Source: Oscillospiraceae bacterium
GTDB lineage: Bacteria > Bacillota > Clostridia > Oscillospirales > Acutalibacteraceae
Assembly (NCBI GenBank): GCA_015066215.1
Contig: SVOU01000004.1
Location: 1-34,652 of the forward strand
Reading direction: 5' to 3'
DNA length: 34,652 nt
The first letter of the stretch is position 1, and each line of letters starts with the position of its first letter. Below the pieces are notes generated by a model. That model ran no database searches. It had not been told where the DNA came from and saw nothing but the letters and a program-made list of their open reading frames with translations. A program made the position numbers and the translations under genes. This document shows, piece after piece, positions 1-8,818 of this stretch.

Positions 1-56
1 ATACCTTTTTCACATCTACAAAATCGCTTGTAAAAATTTCGACCGTAGAAACGGCG

Positions 57-81
57 AAACCCCCGATAAAATCGGGGGTTT
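57..81 (-). terminator. Hairpin downstream of tRNA-Leu, candidate terminator
   Basis: AAACCCCCGAT-aaa-ATCGGGGGTTT inverted repeat; a second hairpin GGGCAAT...ATTGCCC lies at 85-107. Confidence 0.6.
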
Positions 82-112
82 CTTGGGCAATATCTTTTTC
101 ATTGCCCTTTGA

Positions 113-197
113 TGGTGCGGATAACAGGACTTGAACCTGCACGAAGTGAATCGCCGGATCCTAAATCCGGTGCGTCTGCCAATTCCGCCATATCCGC
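113..197 (-). tRNA. tRNA-Leu (anticodon TAG)
   Basis: Minus strand reads GCGGATATGGCGGAATTGGCAGACGCACCGGATTTAGGATCCGG...GGTTCAAGTCCTGTTATCCGCACCA: matching acceptor arms, TAG in the anticodon loop, long variable arm, encoded CCA. Confidence 0.96.
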
Positions 198-227
198 ATA
201 TTTGCCGACCGTAGTCGGCTTTTTAGA

Positions 228-776
228 TTATTCCCCGTAAACGGCACGCGCGCCGCCGATATATTTCGGGCGGGTACGGGCGCACAGAATGGGCGCCTCG
301 CCGATCTGCTTGACGGACAGGCGCACAGGCACCGCCACCGCACGCAGGTGCATACCGATCAGCGTGCCGCCGATATCCAAGCCGACGGCGGCCTTGACGC
401 TTTCCACCGCCACGGGTTCTTTCAGTTGCCGATACCACGCCGCGGACAGCGAGCCGCCCGCTTTGGGTTGCGGCACGACGCTGACGATCTCATAGCCGAA
501 ACGGCGTGCGGCTTCTTTTTCCATAATGAGTGCGCGGTTGAGATGTTCACAGCATTGGGTAGCCAAGAAAAGCCCGCGCTCGGCAATCACGGGGCAAATT
601 CCCGCCAGCACCGCTTCGGCAGCCTCGGGGCTGGAGCCTTTGCCGATATGCGCACCGACGATCTCGCTCGACGAGCAGCCGACCACCACCAGCTCCCCCG
701 CTTCGGGGTTGGCAATATCCAACAGTTCGGTCATCGCCTGTCTTGCCTGTTCGGTTATCGCGGTTTTCCAATCCAT
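228..776 (-). CDS. UPF0340 / YwlG family protein (TIGR01440-like)
   Basis: Protein MDWKTAITEQARQAMTELLDIANPEAGELVVVGCSSSEIVGAHIGKGSS... matches the YwlG family pattern; ATG at 776 preceded by AAGGAG (the ORF track start at 785 is a GTG). Confidence 0.88.
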   Translation of the reverse strand: MDWKTAITEQARQAMTELLDIANPEAGELVVVGCSSSEIVGAHIGKGSSPEAAEAVLAGICPVIAERGLFLATQCCEHLNRALIMEKEAARRFGYEIVSVVPQPKAGGSLSAAWYRQLKEPVAVESVKAAVGLDIGGTLIGMHLRAVAVPVRLSVKQIGEAPILCARTRPKYIGGARAVYGE

Positions 777-781
777 CACGC

Positions 782-1348
782 TCACTCCTTGCTTTCACGG
801 TCGTGCGGGAATAACGCGAGCCGCTGCCACAGCTTGGCACGCGACAGAGCGGCATACAGCACGGTTGCCACGACCACAGCCACGCCGCCTTGCACCAAAT
901 TGCCAACGATTTCTGCCGCGGCCGCCCAGCCGTAGCCAAGCACCCACGCTTCATAGGCAAAATAGCCCGCCGTCATCACCAGTTCGCCGACGACACCCGC
1001 GACCACGCAGGCGGTCAGCACTCTGCCCGTCTTTTCCGAGCGTCCCTTGACAGCGTAAAACAACAGTCCCGCCACCACAGCGGTGAGCGCTTTATCCACC
1101 ACCGTGCCGGGGATATAGACAAAATAACCGCCGATCAGATCGGCAAGTCCTGCGCCGACAGCCGCCGCAGGCCAACCGTACCAGGCACCCAGCACGAACA
1201 CGGTGAGCAGCAACATACCGTCACCGATATGGATATAGCCTTGCACGGGAGAGGGTATGCGCACGATATAGGTCGCCACGAAAATCAGGGCGGCACACAG
1301 AGCGGTAAACACCAGTCGGCGCAACGGTTTTAATGCTTTTGCTTTCAT
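782..1348 (-). CDS. ECF transporter S component (substrate unknown)
   Basis: 188 aa hydrophobic protein with YIHIGDGMLLL and several TM segments typical of ECF S components; good -35/-10 upstream. Confidence 0.8.
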   Translation of the reverse strand: MKAKALKPLRRLVFTALCAALIFVATYIVRIPSPVQGYIHIGDGMLLLTVFVLGAWYGWPAAAVGAGLADLIGGYFVYIPGTVVDKALTAVVAGLLFYAVKGRSEKTGRVLTACVVAGVVGELVMTAGYFAYEAWVLGYGWAAAAEIVGNLVQGGVAVVVATVLYAALSRAKLWQRLALFPHDRESKE

Positions 1349-1375
1349 ACTTCCACTTCCTTTTTGCTATTGAAA

Positions 1376-1404
1376 AGTATACTCGTCATCCCGCTTTTTG
1401 TCAA
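1376..1404 (-). promoter_or_regulatory. Sigma-A-type promoter for the ECF S-component gene
   Basis: Minus strand TTGACA (1399-1404), 17 bp spacer, TATACT (1376-1381). Confidence 0.8.
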
Positions 1405-1411
1405 TAGCTTG

Positions 1412-1439
1412 AAAACGTGTAAAAAGTTTTACAGGTTTT
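1412..1439. promoter_or_regulatory. 28-bp palindrome, candidate operator between divergent genes
   Basis: AAAACgTGTAAAA-AG-TTTTACAgGTTTT; 12 of 13 arm positions are complementary. Confidence 0.5.
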
Positions 1440-1461
1440 TCACACATCGGGTGATTTTTAT

Positions 1462-1469
1462 GGTATAAT
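1462..1469 (+). promoter_or_regulatory. Extended -10 promoter for the USP-like gene
   Basis: TGG-TATAAT (TATAAT at 1464-1469), about 30 nt upstream of the start region. Confidence 0.55.
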
Positions 1470-1501
1470 GCAGTTGCACCAAAAACAAAGGAGGCCTTTT
1501 T

Positions 1502-1906
1502 ATGCCCTCACCGTGCGTGCTCATTTGCGTTGCCAACCCCGCCTCCTGCCGCAACATTGTGGAAGCAGGTATGGCGATCGCCGCGCGTGAGCAGCTACCC
1601 ATCACCGTGGTCAGCGTTCTCACATCGGGCTTGCCGACCACCGAGGACGGCTTGACGATGCAGCAGCTTCACAATATTACCCGCCGTTGCGGCGCAGAGC
1701 TGACCGTTTTCTTTAATGACGAGCCTGCGCTCACCACCGCCGTGTATGCCCGCCAATGCAACGCCGCACATATCGTAGCCGGTGTCCCCGGCGAGGACGG
1801 TATGCCCAAGGCGACACCTTTTGTGGAGATGATACACGAGATGTTCCCGCAGATCCCGATGACGCTGGTCACCCCCGATGCCGAGACGTTTCTCCTGGAT
1901 ACTTAA
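1502..1906 (+). CDS. Universal-stress-protein-like small protein
   Basis: 134 aa alpha/beta protein CVLICVANPASCRNIVEAGMAIAAREQLPITVVSVL...; RBS AAAGGAGG upstream. Confidence 0.6.
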   Translation: MPSPCVLICVANPASCRNIVEAGMAIAAREQLPITVVSVLTSGLPTTEDGLTMQQLHNITRRCGAELTVFFNDEPALTTAVYARQCNAAHIVAGVPGEDGMPKATPFVEMIHEMFPQIPMTLVTPDAETFLLDT

Positions 1907-1926
1907 CATCGTTTTTCTTTCCAAGC

Positions 1927-1960
1927 AAAGAGCCCGACGGAAAACCGTCGGGCTCTTTTT
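1927..1960. terminator. Bidirectional intrinsic terminator
   Basis: AAAGAGCCCGACGG-aaaa-CCGTCGGGCTCTTTTT between convergent genes. Confidence 0.9.
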
Positions 1961-1970
1961 CGTTTGCTTA

Positions 1971-3122
1971 TCAGATGACACGCACGCGAATGACGCCGTC
2001 GATGGCCTCGATCGCTTTCACGGTGTCGGCAGAGGGATGACCGATCAGGTCAAGGATGGTGTACGCATAGTCCTTGCGGGAGCGGTTGACCATACCCTCG
2101 ATGTTGATGCCCTGCTCGGCGATCGCCGCAGAGATAGCGGTGAGCATCGCGGGGATATTCTTGTGCAGCACGCACACACGGCTGTCGCCCGTGCGCGCCA
2201 CTTCCAGCGCGGGATAGTTGACGGAGTTGCGGATGGTACCGTTTTCGAGGTAGTCACGCAGTTCGTCCGCCGCCATCACGGCGCAGTTATCTTCACTCTC
2301 GGGCGTGGAAGCACCCAAGTGGGGGATCGCGATGACGTTTTTGACGTCGATCATCTCTTCGGTCGGGAAGTCCACCACGTAAGCGGCAACCTTACCGTCG
2401 GCGAGCGCCGCGAGCATCGCGTCAGAGTCAACCAGACCCGCGCGGGCAAAGTTGAGGATGCGCACGCCGTCCTTCATCGTGGCGATGGTTTCGGCGTTGA
2501 TCATCTTGCGAGTGCCGTCGTTGAGCGGCACGTGCACGGTGATGTAATCGCACTGGGAATAGATCTGCGCCAGATCGGTGGCGTGGTGGATGGAGCGGGA
2601 AAGACCCCACGCGGCGTCGACCGACAGATAGGGGTCATAGCCGAACACTTCCATACCCAGCGCTTTGGCGGCGTTGGCAACCAGAATACCGATAGCACCC
2701 AGACCGATGACGCCCAGTTTTTTGCCCTTGATCTCGGGACCGACGAAGGCACCCTTGCCTTTTTCGACCAGTTTTTCGACGTCGGGCTGACCTTTGAGCG
2801 TTTTTGCCCATTCGATACCGCCGATCACGTCACGGGAAGAGAGCAACAAACCGGCAAGCACCAGCTCTTTAACGGCGTTGGCGTTGGCGCCAGGGGTGTT
2901 AAACACCACGATACCCTTTTCGGCGCAAGCGTCCACGGGGATATTGTTGACACCGGCACCTGCGCGGGCGATCGCCAGCACAGACGCGGGCAACTCCATA
3001 TCGTGCATCGCAGCGGAGCGCACCAAAATGCCTTCGGGATCAGTCACGTTGTCGCCCACGGTATAGCCGGGCAGACGATCGGTGCCGCAAGCGGCAATTT
3101 TGTTCAGAGTAAGAATTTGCAT
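1971..3122 (-). CDS. serA: D-3-phosphoglycerate dehydrogenase with C-terminal ACT domain
   Basis: GLGAIGILVANAAKALGMEVFGYDPYLS nucleotide-binding motif, HVPLNDGTRKMIN, IPHLGASTPESEDNCA, C-terminal ACT-like region; AGGAGG RBS. Confidence 0.94.
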   Translation of the reverse strand: MQILTLNKIAACGTDRLPGYTVGDNVTDPEGILVRSAAMHDMELPASVLAIARAGAGVNNIPVDACAEKGIVVFNTPGANANAVKELVLAGLLLSSRDVIGGIEWAKTLKGQPDVEKLVEKGKGAFVGPEIKGKKLGVIGLGAIGILVANAAKALGMEVFGYDPYLSVDAAWGLSRSIHHATDLAQIYSQCDYITVHVPLNDGTRKMINAETIATMKDGVRILNFARAGLVDSDAMLAALADGKVAAYVVDFPTEEMIDVKNVIAIPHLGASTPESEDNCAVMAADELRDYLENGTIRNSVNYPALEVARTGDSRVCVLHKNIPAMLTAISAAIAEQGINIEGMVNRSRKDYAYTILDLIGHPSADTVKAIEAIDGVIRVRVI

Positions 3123-3136
3123 TGTATTTTGCCTCC

Positions 3137-4222
3137 TTAGCTGTTGGCTTTTTCAAATTCTGCCATAAAGGCAACCAGTTTCTCCACGCCTTCCACGGGC
3201 ATAGCGTTGTAGATGGACGCGCGCATACCGCCGACAGAGCGGTGACCCTTCAAGTTGACAAAGCCTGCCGCTTTGGCTTCTTTGACAAACTTGGCGTCCA
3301 GTTCCTCGTTGCCGGTGATGAAGGGCACGTTCATCAGAGAACGGTCCTCAGGCACGACGGTGCCTTTGAACATCTTGGAGTTGTCGAGGAAGTCGTAGAG
3401 GAGCTTCGCCTTTTTCTCGTTGATCGCCTTCATATTTTCCAGACCGCCGATGTCCTCTTTGATCCATTTGAGCACCAGACCCGCCACGTAGATGCAGTAG
3501 CAGGGAGGGGTGTTGAACATGGAGTCGTTGTCCACGTGGGTCTGATAGTTGAGCATGGTCGGGCAGATGTCGCGCACGTTGCCGAGCAGATCCTCACGGA
3601 TGATGACGATGGTCAGACCCGCAGGAGCCATATTTTTCTGCGCGCCCGCATAAAGCATACCGAACTTGGACACGTCGATGGGCTCGGACAAGATGCAGGA
3701 AGAAATATCACCGATCAGCGGCACGTCACCGGTGTCGGGGAACTCGTTATATTTGGTACCGTAGATGGTGTTGTTCACGCAGATGTGGAAATAGTCCGCA
3801 TCCTTGGTGAAGGTGGAAGGATCCAGCTTCGGGATGTAGGAGAAGGTCTTATCCTTGGAGCTGGCGATCACGTTGGCTTCGCCGTAGCGGGCGGCTTCCT
3901 GATAGGCTTTGTTCGCCCACTGACCGGTGATGACGAAATCGGCTTTGCCAGAACCGTTCATCAGGTTTAAGGGCATCATCGCAAACTGGGTGGAAGCACC
4001 GCCCTGCAGGAACAGCACTTTGTAGTTGTCGGGGATGTTCATCACTTCGCGCAGCAGCGCCTCGGTCTCTTTGATGATGGCGTCATACTCCTTGGAGCGG
4101 TGGGACATTTCCATCACGGATTGACCGGACGTACCGTACTCCATCATCTCGGCAGCGGCAGTAGCCAGCACCTTTTCGGGCAGCATAGACGGACCGGCGG
4201 AAAAATTATACACTCTTGCCAT
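3137..4222 (-). CDS. serC: Phosphoserine aminotransferase
   Basis: MARVYNFSAGPSMLPEKVL, FLQGGASTQFAMMPLNL, AGAQKNMAPAGLTIVIIREDLL. Confidence 0.97.
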   Translation of the reverse strand: MARVYNFSAGPSMLPEKVLATAAAEMMEYGTSGQSVMEMSHRSKEYDAIIKETEALLREVMNIPDNYKVLFLQGGASTQFAMMPLNLMNGSGKADFVITGQWANKAYQEAARYGEANVIASSKDKTFSYIPKLDPSTFTKDADYFHICVNNTIYGTKYNEFPDTGDVPLIGDISSCILSEPIDVSKFGMLYAGAQKNMAPAGLTIVIIREDLLGNVRDICPTMLNYQTHVDNDSMFNTPPCYCIYVAGLVLKWIKEDIGGLENMKAINEKKAKLLYDFLDNSKMFKGTVVPEDRSLMNVPFITGNEELDAKFVKEAKAAGFVNLKGHRSVGGMRASIYNAMPVEGVEKLVAFMAEFEKANS

Positions 4223-4255
4223 AACAATTACCTCCTGAATATATCAAAAATATTA

Positions 4256-6190
4256 TCAGCGTGTTTTTTGGGCGACTTCCAGCAGCGCTTTGGCGAGGAA
4301 ATCGCTTACCGACATCGTACCGAGGTCGCCGTCCTTGCGGGAACGGACAGATACAAGACCTGCTTCGACCTCTTTATCACCCATAACCAGCATATACGGC
4401 ACCTTTTCCATCTGTGCCTCGCGGATCTTGTAGCCGACCTTTTCGTTGCGCAGATCCGCCTCGGCACGCAGGCCTGCGGCTTTGAGCTGTTCAGTCACCT
4501 TCTCGACCGCGTCGTTCTGGCGCTCGGAGATGGGCATCACGCGCACCTGCTCGGGAGCGAGCCACAAGGGGAACGCGCCCGCATATTTTTCAATGAGCAG
4601 GGCGAGCGTGCGCTCGTAGCAGCCCAGCGAGGTGCGGTGGATGATATACGGCAGTTTCTTTTGACCGTCGCTATCGATATAGTACATACCGAATTTTTCG
4701 GCCAGCAGCATATCGATCTGGATGGTGATGAGGGTGTCCTCTTTGCCAAACACGTTCTTGATCTGGATATCGAGTTTGGGACCGTAGAACGCCGCCTCGT
4801 CAATGCCGACGGTGTAGGGCACGTTGAGATCATCGAGGATCTGCTTCATAGTCGCCTGTGCAACCTCCCACTGTTCGGGCGTGCCTTCGTATTTGTTGTT
4901 GGGGTTGGCGGGATCCCACTGGGAGAAGCGGAAGGTGCAATCCTCTTTGAGCCCCAGCGTTTCCAGTATATAGTTCGCCAGATCCAAACAGCCCTTAAAC
5001 TCTTCTTCGAGCTGATCGGGGCGCAGAACGAGGTGACCCTCGGAGATGGTGAACTGGCGCACACGGATGAGTCCGTGCATCTCGCCCGAATCCTCGTTGC
5101 GGAACAGCGTCGAGGTCTCGCCCAGACGCATCGGCAGGTCACGATAGGAACGGGCACGGTTGAGATAGACCTGATACTGGAACGGGCAGGTCATCGGGCG
5201 CAGAGCGAAGCACTCTTTCGTCTCATCGTCGGGGTCGCCCATCACGAACATACCGTCGAGATAGTGATCCCAGTGACCGGAAATTTTGTAGAGTTCACGC
5301 TTTGCCATCAGCGGCGTTTTGGTGAGCAGATAGCCGCGTTTTTGTTCCTCGTCCTCGACCCAGCGCTGCAACAGCTGAATGATGCGTGCGCCCTTGGGAA
5401 GCAGAATGGGAAGACCTTGACCGATATAGTCCACCGTGGTGAACAGTTCCAGCTCGCGACCGAGCTTGTTGTGGTCACGCTTGCGCGCTTCCTCCAGCTG
5501 CGCGAGATGCGCTTCCAGCTCGCTCACTTTGGGGAACGCGATGCCGTAGATACGTTTGAGCATCTTATTCTTGGAGTCGCCGCGCCAGTAGGCACCCGTG
5601 GCAGAGAGGAGTTTGACCGCTTTGAGGCGACCCGTAGAGGGCAGGTGCGGACCTGCGCACAGGTCGGTGAAATCGCCCTGCTTATAGAAGGAAATCTCCT
5701 CATCGGCGGGCAGATCGTTGATAAGTTCCACCTTGTAGGGCTCTGCCGCCATTTCGGCGAGCGCCGCCTCGCGGGGCAGGGTGAAACGCTCGATCGGCAG
5801 ATCTTCCTTGATAATCTTTTTCATTTCCGCTTCGATGGTTTCCAACACCTCGGGGGTGAAGGTCACGTCGGTATCGAAATCGTAGTAAAAGCCCGTGTCA
5901 ATGGACGGACCGATGGTCAGTTGCACCTGCGGATATAACCGCTTGATTGCCTGTGCCATCACGTGGGAGGCGGTGTGCCAATAAGCTTTTTTGCCGTCCT
6001 GATCGTCAAATGTCAAAAACTCCACCTCGGCGTCCGCCGTCAGGGGGGTGCGCAGGTCGGTGACGACGCCGTTTACGCGCGCAGCACACACCGCACGGTA
6101 AAGACCCATCGAAATCTCCCGACAGAGCGCGTCGAGGGTAGTGTTTTCGGCCACCTCTCGCACATCGCCGCGCAGACTGATCTTCAACAT
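4256..6190 (-). CDS. thrS: Threonine--tRNA ligase
   Basis: TGS domain, HTASHVMAQAIKRLYP, RPMTCPFQYQVY, C-terminal anticodon-binding domain; ATG at 6190 with SD AAGGAGAG. Confidence 0.97.
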   Translation of the reverse strand: MLKISLRGDVREVAENTTLDALCREISMGLYRAVCAARVNGVVTDLRTPLTADAEVEFLTFDDQDGKKAYWHTASHVMAQAIKRLYPQVQLTIGPSIDTGFYYDFDTDVTFTPEVLETIEAEMKKIIKEDLPIERFTLPREAALAEMAAEPYKVELINDLPADEEISFYKQGDFTDLCAGPHLPSTGRLKAVKLLSATGAYWRGDSKNKMLKRIYGIAFPKVSELEAHLAQLEEARKRDHNKLGRELELFTTVDYIGQGLPILLPKGARIIQLLQRWVEDEEQKRGYLLTKTPLMAKRELYKISGHWDHYLDGMFVMGDPDDETKECFALRPMTCPFQYQVYLNRARSYRDLPMRLGETSTLFRNEDSGEMHGLIRVRQFTISEGHLVLRPDQLEEEFKGCLDLANYILETLGLKEDCTFRFSQWDPANPNNKYEGTPEQWEVAQATMKQILDDLNVPYTVGIDEAAFYGPKLDIQIKNVFGKEDTLITIQIDMLLAEKFGMYYIDSDGQKKLPYIIHRTSLGCYERTLALLIEKYAGAFPLWLAPEQVRVMPISERQNDAVEKVTEQLKAAGLRAEADLRNEKVGYKIREAQMEKVPYMLVMGDKEVEAGLVSVRSRKDGDLGTMSVSDFLAKALLEVAQKTR

Positions 6191-6207
6191 CTGTTCATCT
6201 CTCCTTT

Positions 6208-6462
6208 TCCTGAAAATAAAAAACACCCCGTCCCGCAAGGGACGAGGTGAAAAATACCCCGTGGTGCCACCCTAATTCGACAGACCGCAGTCCGTCCTCG
6301 TGCGGCAGATAACGGTGCCAACCGACGCGAATTACCCCGACGTTTCGTCGGCTCGCCCGCGCGCTCCGGAGTGGTGGTCGTCCGCCGTCGCCTGCACGGC
6401 TCACACCAACGCCGCGCTCTCTGAACAAGGTCTCAAACGGATCCGTCTCCATCAACACTTTG
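6208..6462 (-). promoter_or_regulatory. T-box leader (threonine specifier)
   Basis: Minus strand contains AGAGAGCGCGGCGTTGGTGTGAGCC, a candidate ACC specifier followed by A-CTCC (6373-6375), the AGGGTGGCACCACG antiterminator core, and a terminator CCTCGTCCCTTGCGGGACGGGGTGTTTTTT. Confidence 0.93.
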
Positions 6463-6468
6463 ACAGTA

Positions 6469-6497
6469 ATGATACCACCACCGCACGGCATTGTCAA
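6469..6497 (-). promoter_or_regulatory. Promoter for T-box-thrS
   Basis: Minus strand TTGACA (6492-6497), 17 bp, TATCAT (6469-6474). Confidence 0.85.
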
Positions 6498-6576
6498 GGC
6501 TTTTTTGCCGATTTTTATACGCAAACACCGTATATTTCACCGCCGTGCAGTCATACTGAAAACGGAGGTGATCTCG

Positions 6577-6720
6577 TTGCACTATACTTGTGAAATTTGC
6601 GGCTACAGCACCGAGCCCGCAGAAGAACCCCCTTCCAATTGGGAGCCGTCTTGGTGCTGCCCCGTTTGCGGCAGTGACGGTGAACTGTTTTATCCCGAGG
6701 ACGAGGAAGACATCCGATAA
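6577..6720 (+). CDS. Short rubredoxin-like protein
   Basis: 47 aa LHYTCEICGYSTEPAEEPPSNWEPSWCCPVCGSDGELFYPEDEEDIR with two CxxC knuckles; TTG start preceded by GGAGGTGA. Confidence 0.7.
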   Translation: MHYTCEICGYSTEPAEEPPSNWEPSWCCPVCGSDGELFYPEDEEDIR

Positions 6721-6756
6721 AAAAACGACCGAAGCACAAAAGCTTCGGTCGTTTTG
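6721..6756. terminator. Bidirectional intrinsic terminator
   Basis: AAAAACGACCGAAGC-acaaaa-GCTTCGGTCGTTTT. Confidence 0.88.
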
Positions 6757-6760
6757 TCAA

Positions 6761-8695
6761 TTACGCCTGTTGTTCGCGGGTGTAGTCCAAAAGACCGCCT
6801 GCGAGCAGCATATCGATCTGGCGTCCCGAGAAGGTGTGGCACAGCTCGATGGTCTGACCCGTGGTGCGGTTTTCCAGCACAACGGGCTCGCCCATCATCA
6901 AGCGGCGGCGCACGTCGGGCAGGCACAGCTCGTCGCCCAGCGTGAGTTTATCGTAATCCGCTTCGTTTTTGAAGGTGAGCGGCAAAATGCCTGCGTTGAT
7001 GAGGTTTGCCACGTGGATGCGGGCAAAGGATTTCACGATGACCGCTTTGATGCCCAGATACAAGGGGGCAAGTGCCGCGTGTTCACGCGAGCTGCCCTGA
7101 CCGTAGTTGGCACCGCCCACGATGATACCGTCGCCCTCGCGCTTGCAGCGCGCGGGGAACTCGGGATCACAGCGGACAAAGCAGTGCTCGGAAATGGCGG
7201 GAATATTCGAGCGCAGGGGCAAAATCTTGGCGCCTGCGGGCATAATGTGGTCGGTGGTGATATTGTCCTCGACCTTGAGCATCAGCTTGGCATTGATGGT
7301 ATCGGCAAGGGGGGCGGTCTTGGGGAAAGGCTTGATGTTGGGACCGCGCTCGATCACCACGCTGTCCGCTTCTTCCACAGGAGCGGGCAGCACGATCATA
7401 TTGTCGTTGAGCAGGAATTTTTCGGGCATTGTCACCACGGGAGCGTCGCCCAGTGTGCGCGGGTCGGTGAACACGCCCGTCAGCGCAGCGGCAGCCGCCG
7501 TTTCGGGGCTGACGAGATACACCTGTGCGTCAGCAGTACCCGAGCGGCCTTCAAAGTTGCGGTTAAAGGTACGCAGGGACACACCCGCGGAGTTGGGGGA
7601 TTGACCCATACCGATACAAGGACCGCAAGCACATTCGAGAATACGCGCACCCGCGGCGATCAGATCGGCCAGCGCACCGTTTTCGGCGAGCATATTATAT
7701 ACCTGCTTGGAGCCGGGGGCGATGGAGAGGCTCACGTCGGGATGGACGGTCTTGCCTTTGAGGATTGCCGCGACTTTGAGCATATCTTGCAGGGAGGAGT
7801 TGGTGCAGGAGCCAATGCAGCATTGATTGACGCGCATACCTGCCAACGCCGACACGGGTTTGACCGCATCGGGAGAGTGGGGGCAAGCCGCCAAGGGTTC
7901 AAGTGCAGACAGGTCGATGGTGATGACCTCATCGTACACCGCGTCCTCATCAGCTGCCAGCGCCACCCAGTCGGCCTCTCTGCCCTGCGCCGCCATAAAC
8001 TGACGGGTCACGTCGTCGGAGGGAAACACGGAAGTGGAAGCGCCCAGTTCCGCGCCCATATTGGTGATAGTGGCGCGTTCCGGCACGGACAAGGTCTTGA
8101 CGCCCTCGCCCGCGTATTCGACGATCTTGCCCACGCCACCCTTAACGGACATACGGCGCAGCACTTCGAGGATGACGTCCTTCGCCGCCACCCACGGGGA
8201 CAGCTTACCTGTCAGCTCGACCTTGACGATGCGGGGCATCGTGATGTAATACGTACCGCCGCCCATCGCGACTGCCACGTCCAGACCGCCCGCACCAAAC
8301 GCCAGCATACCGATACCGCCGCCCGTAGGGGTGTGGCTGTCGGAGCCGATCAGGGTTTTGCCGGGGATGCCGAAACGCTCCAGATGCACCTGATGGCAGA
8401 TGCCGTTGCCGGGGCGGGAAAAGTATAAGCCGTGCTTTTTGCACACGGTCTGGATATACCGATGGTCATCGGCGTTTTCAAAACCCGTTTGCAGGGTGTT
8501 GTGATCAATATACGCCACCGAGCGCTCGGTGCGCACACGCGGCACGCCCATGGCTTCAAATTCCAGATAAGCCATTGTGCCCGTAGCATCCTGCGTCAGT
8601 GTTTGGTCGATCCGCAGACCGATCTCCTGTCCCACGACCATTTCGCCGCAGACCAAGTGTGCGCGGATGAGCTTTTGTGCTAAAGTATCTCCCAT
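6761..8695 (-). CDS. Aconitate hydratase (Aquifex-type, TIGR01342-like)
   Basis: SDSHTPTGGGIGMLAFGAGGLDVA, Fe-S ligand motifs CIGSCTNSS and CACGPCIGMGQ, C-terminal swivel domain GGANYGQGSSREHAAL. Start at 8695 or 8704, because the promoter -10 covers 8729-8734. Confidence 0.94.
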   Translation of the reverse strand: MGDTLAQKLIRAHLVCGEMVVGQEIGLRIDQTLTQDATGTMAYLEFEAMGVPRVRTERSVAYIDHNTLQTGFENADDHRYIQTVCKKHGLYFSRPGNGICHQVHLERFGIPGKTLIGSDSHTPTGGGIGMLAFGAGGLDVAVAMGGGTYYITMPRIVKVELTGKLSPWVAAKDVILEVLRRMSVKGGVGKIVEYAGEGVKTLSVPERATITNMGAELGASTSVFPSDDVTRQFMAAQGREADWVALAADEDAVYDEVITIDLSALEPLAACPHSPDAVKPVSALAGMRVNQCCIGSCTNSSLQDMLKVAAILKGKTVHPDVSLSIAPGSKQVYNMLAENGALADLIAAGARILECACGPCIGMGQSPNSAGVSLRTFNRNFEGRSGTADAQVYLVSPETAAAAALTGVFTDPRTLGDAPVVTMPEKFLLNDNMIVLPAPVEEADSVVIERGPNIKPFPKTAPLADTINAKLMLKVEDNITTDHIMPAGAKILPLRSNIPAISEHCFVRCDPEFPARCKREGDGIIVGGANYGQGSSREHAALAPLYLGIKAVIVKSFARIHVANLINAGILPLTFKNEADYDKLTLGDELCLPDVRRRLMMGEPVVLENRTTGQTIELCHTFSGRQIDMLLAGGLLDYTREQQA

Positions 8696-8728
8696 AGTTG
8701 CCATCGCCTCTCTTTTGGAATATCTCTC

Positions 8729-8757
8729 ATTATGCACGATTTTTCTCTTTTTGTCAA
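8729..8757 (-). promoter_or_regulatory. Promoter for aconitase
   Basis: Minus strand TTGACA (8752-8757), 17 bp, CATAAT (8729-8734). Confidence 0.75.
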
Positions 8758-8818
8758 CCGTTGCCGCATATTTGCACGCGCGGCGGCATACACCGAAAAC
8801 AGAGAGGAGTTGCGTAAT

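Noticed and set aside
1878-3140. 420-aa plus-strand ORF opposite serA
   Set aside because: Antisense shadow of serA; begins before an intrinsic terminator.
4100-5938. 612-aa plus-strand ORF opposite thrS/serC
   Set aside because: Spans the complement of two well-identified genes; compositional artefact.
6195-6524. 109-aa minus-strand ORF and 97-aa plus-strand ORF in the thrS leader
   Set aside because: The region is explained by the T-box RNA and its promoter.
6590-8428. 612-aa plus-strand ORF opposite aconitase
   Set aside because: Shadow ORF of aconitase with no recognisable motif; the aconitase reading has complete catalytic motifs.
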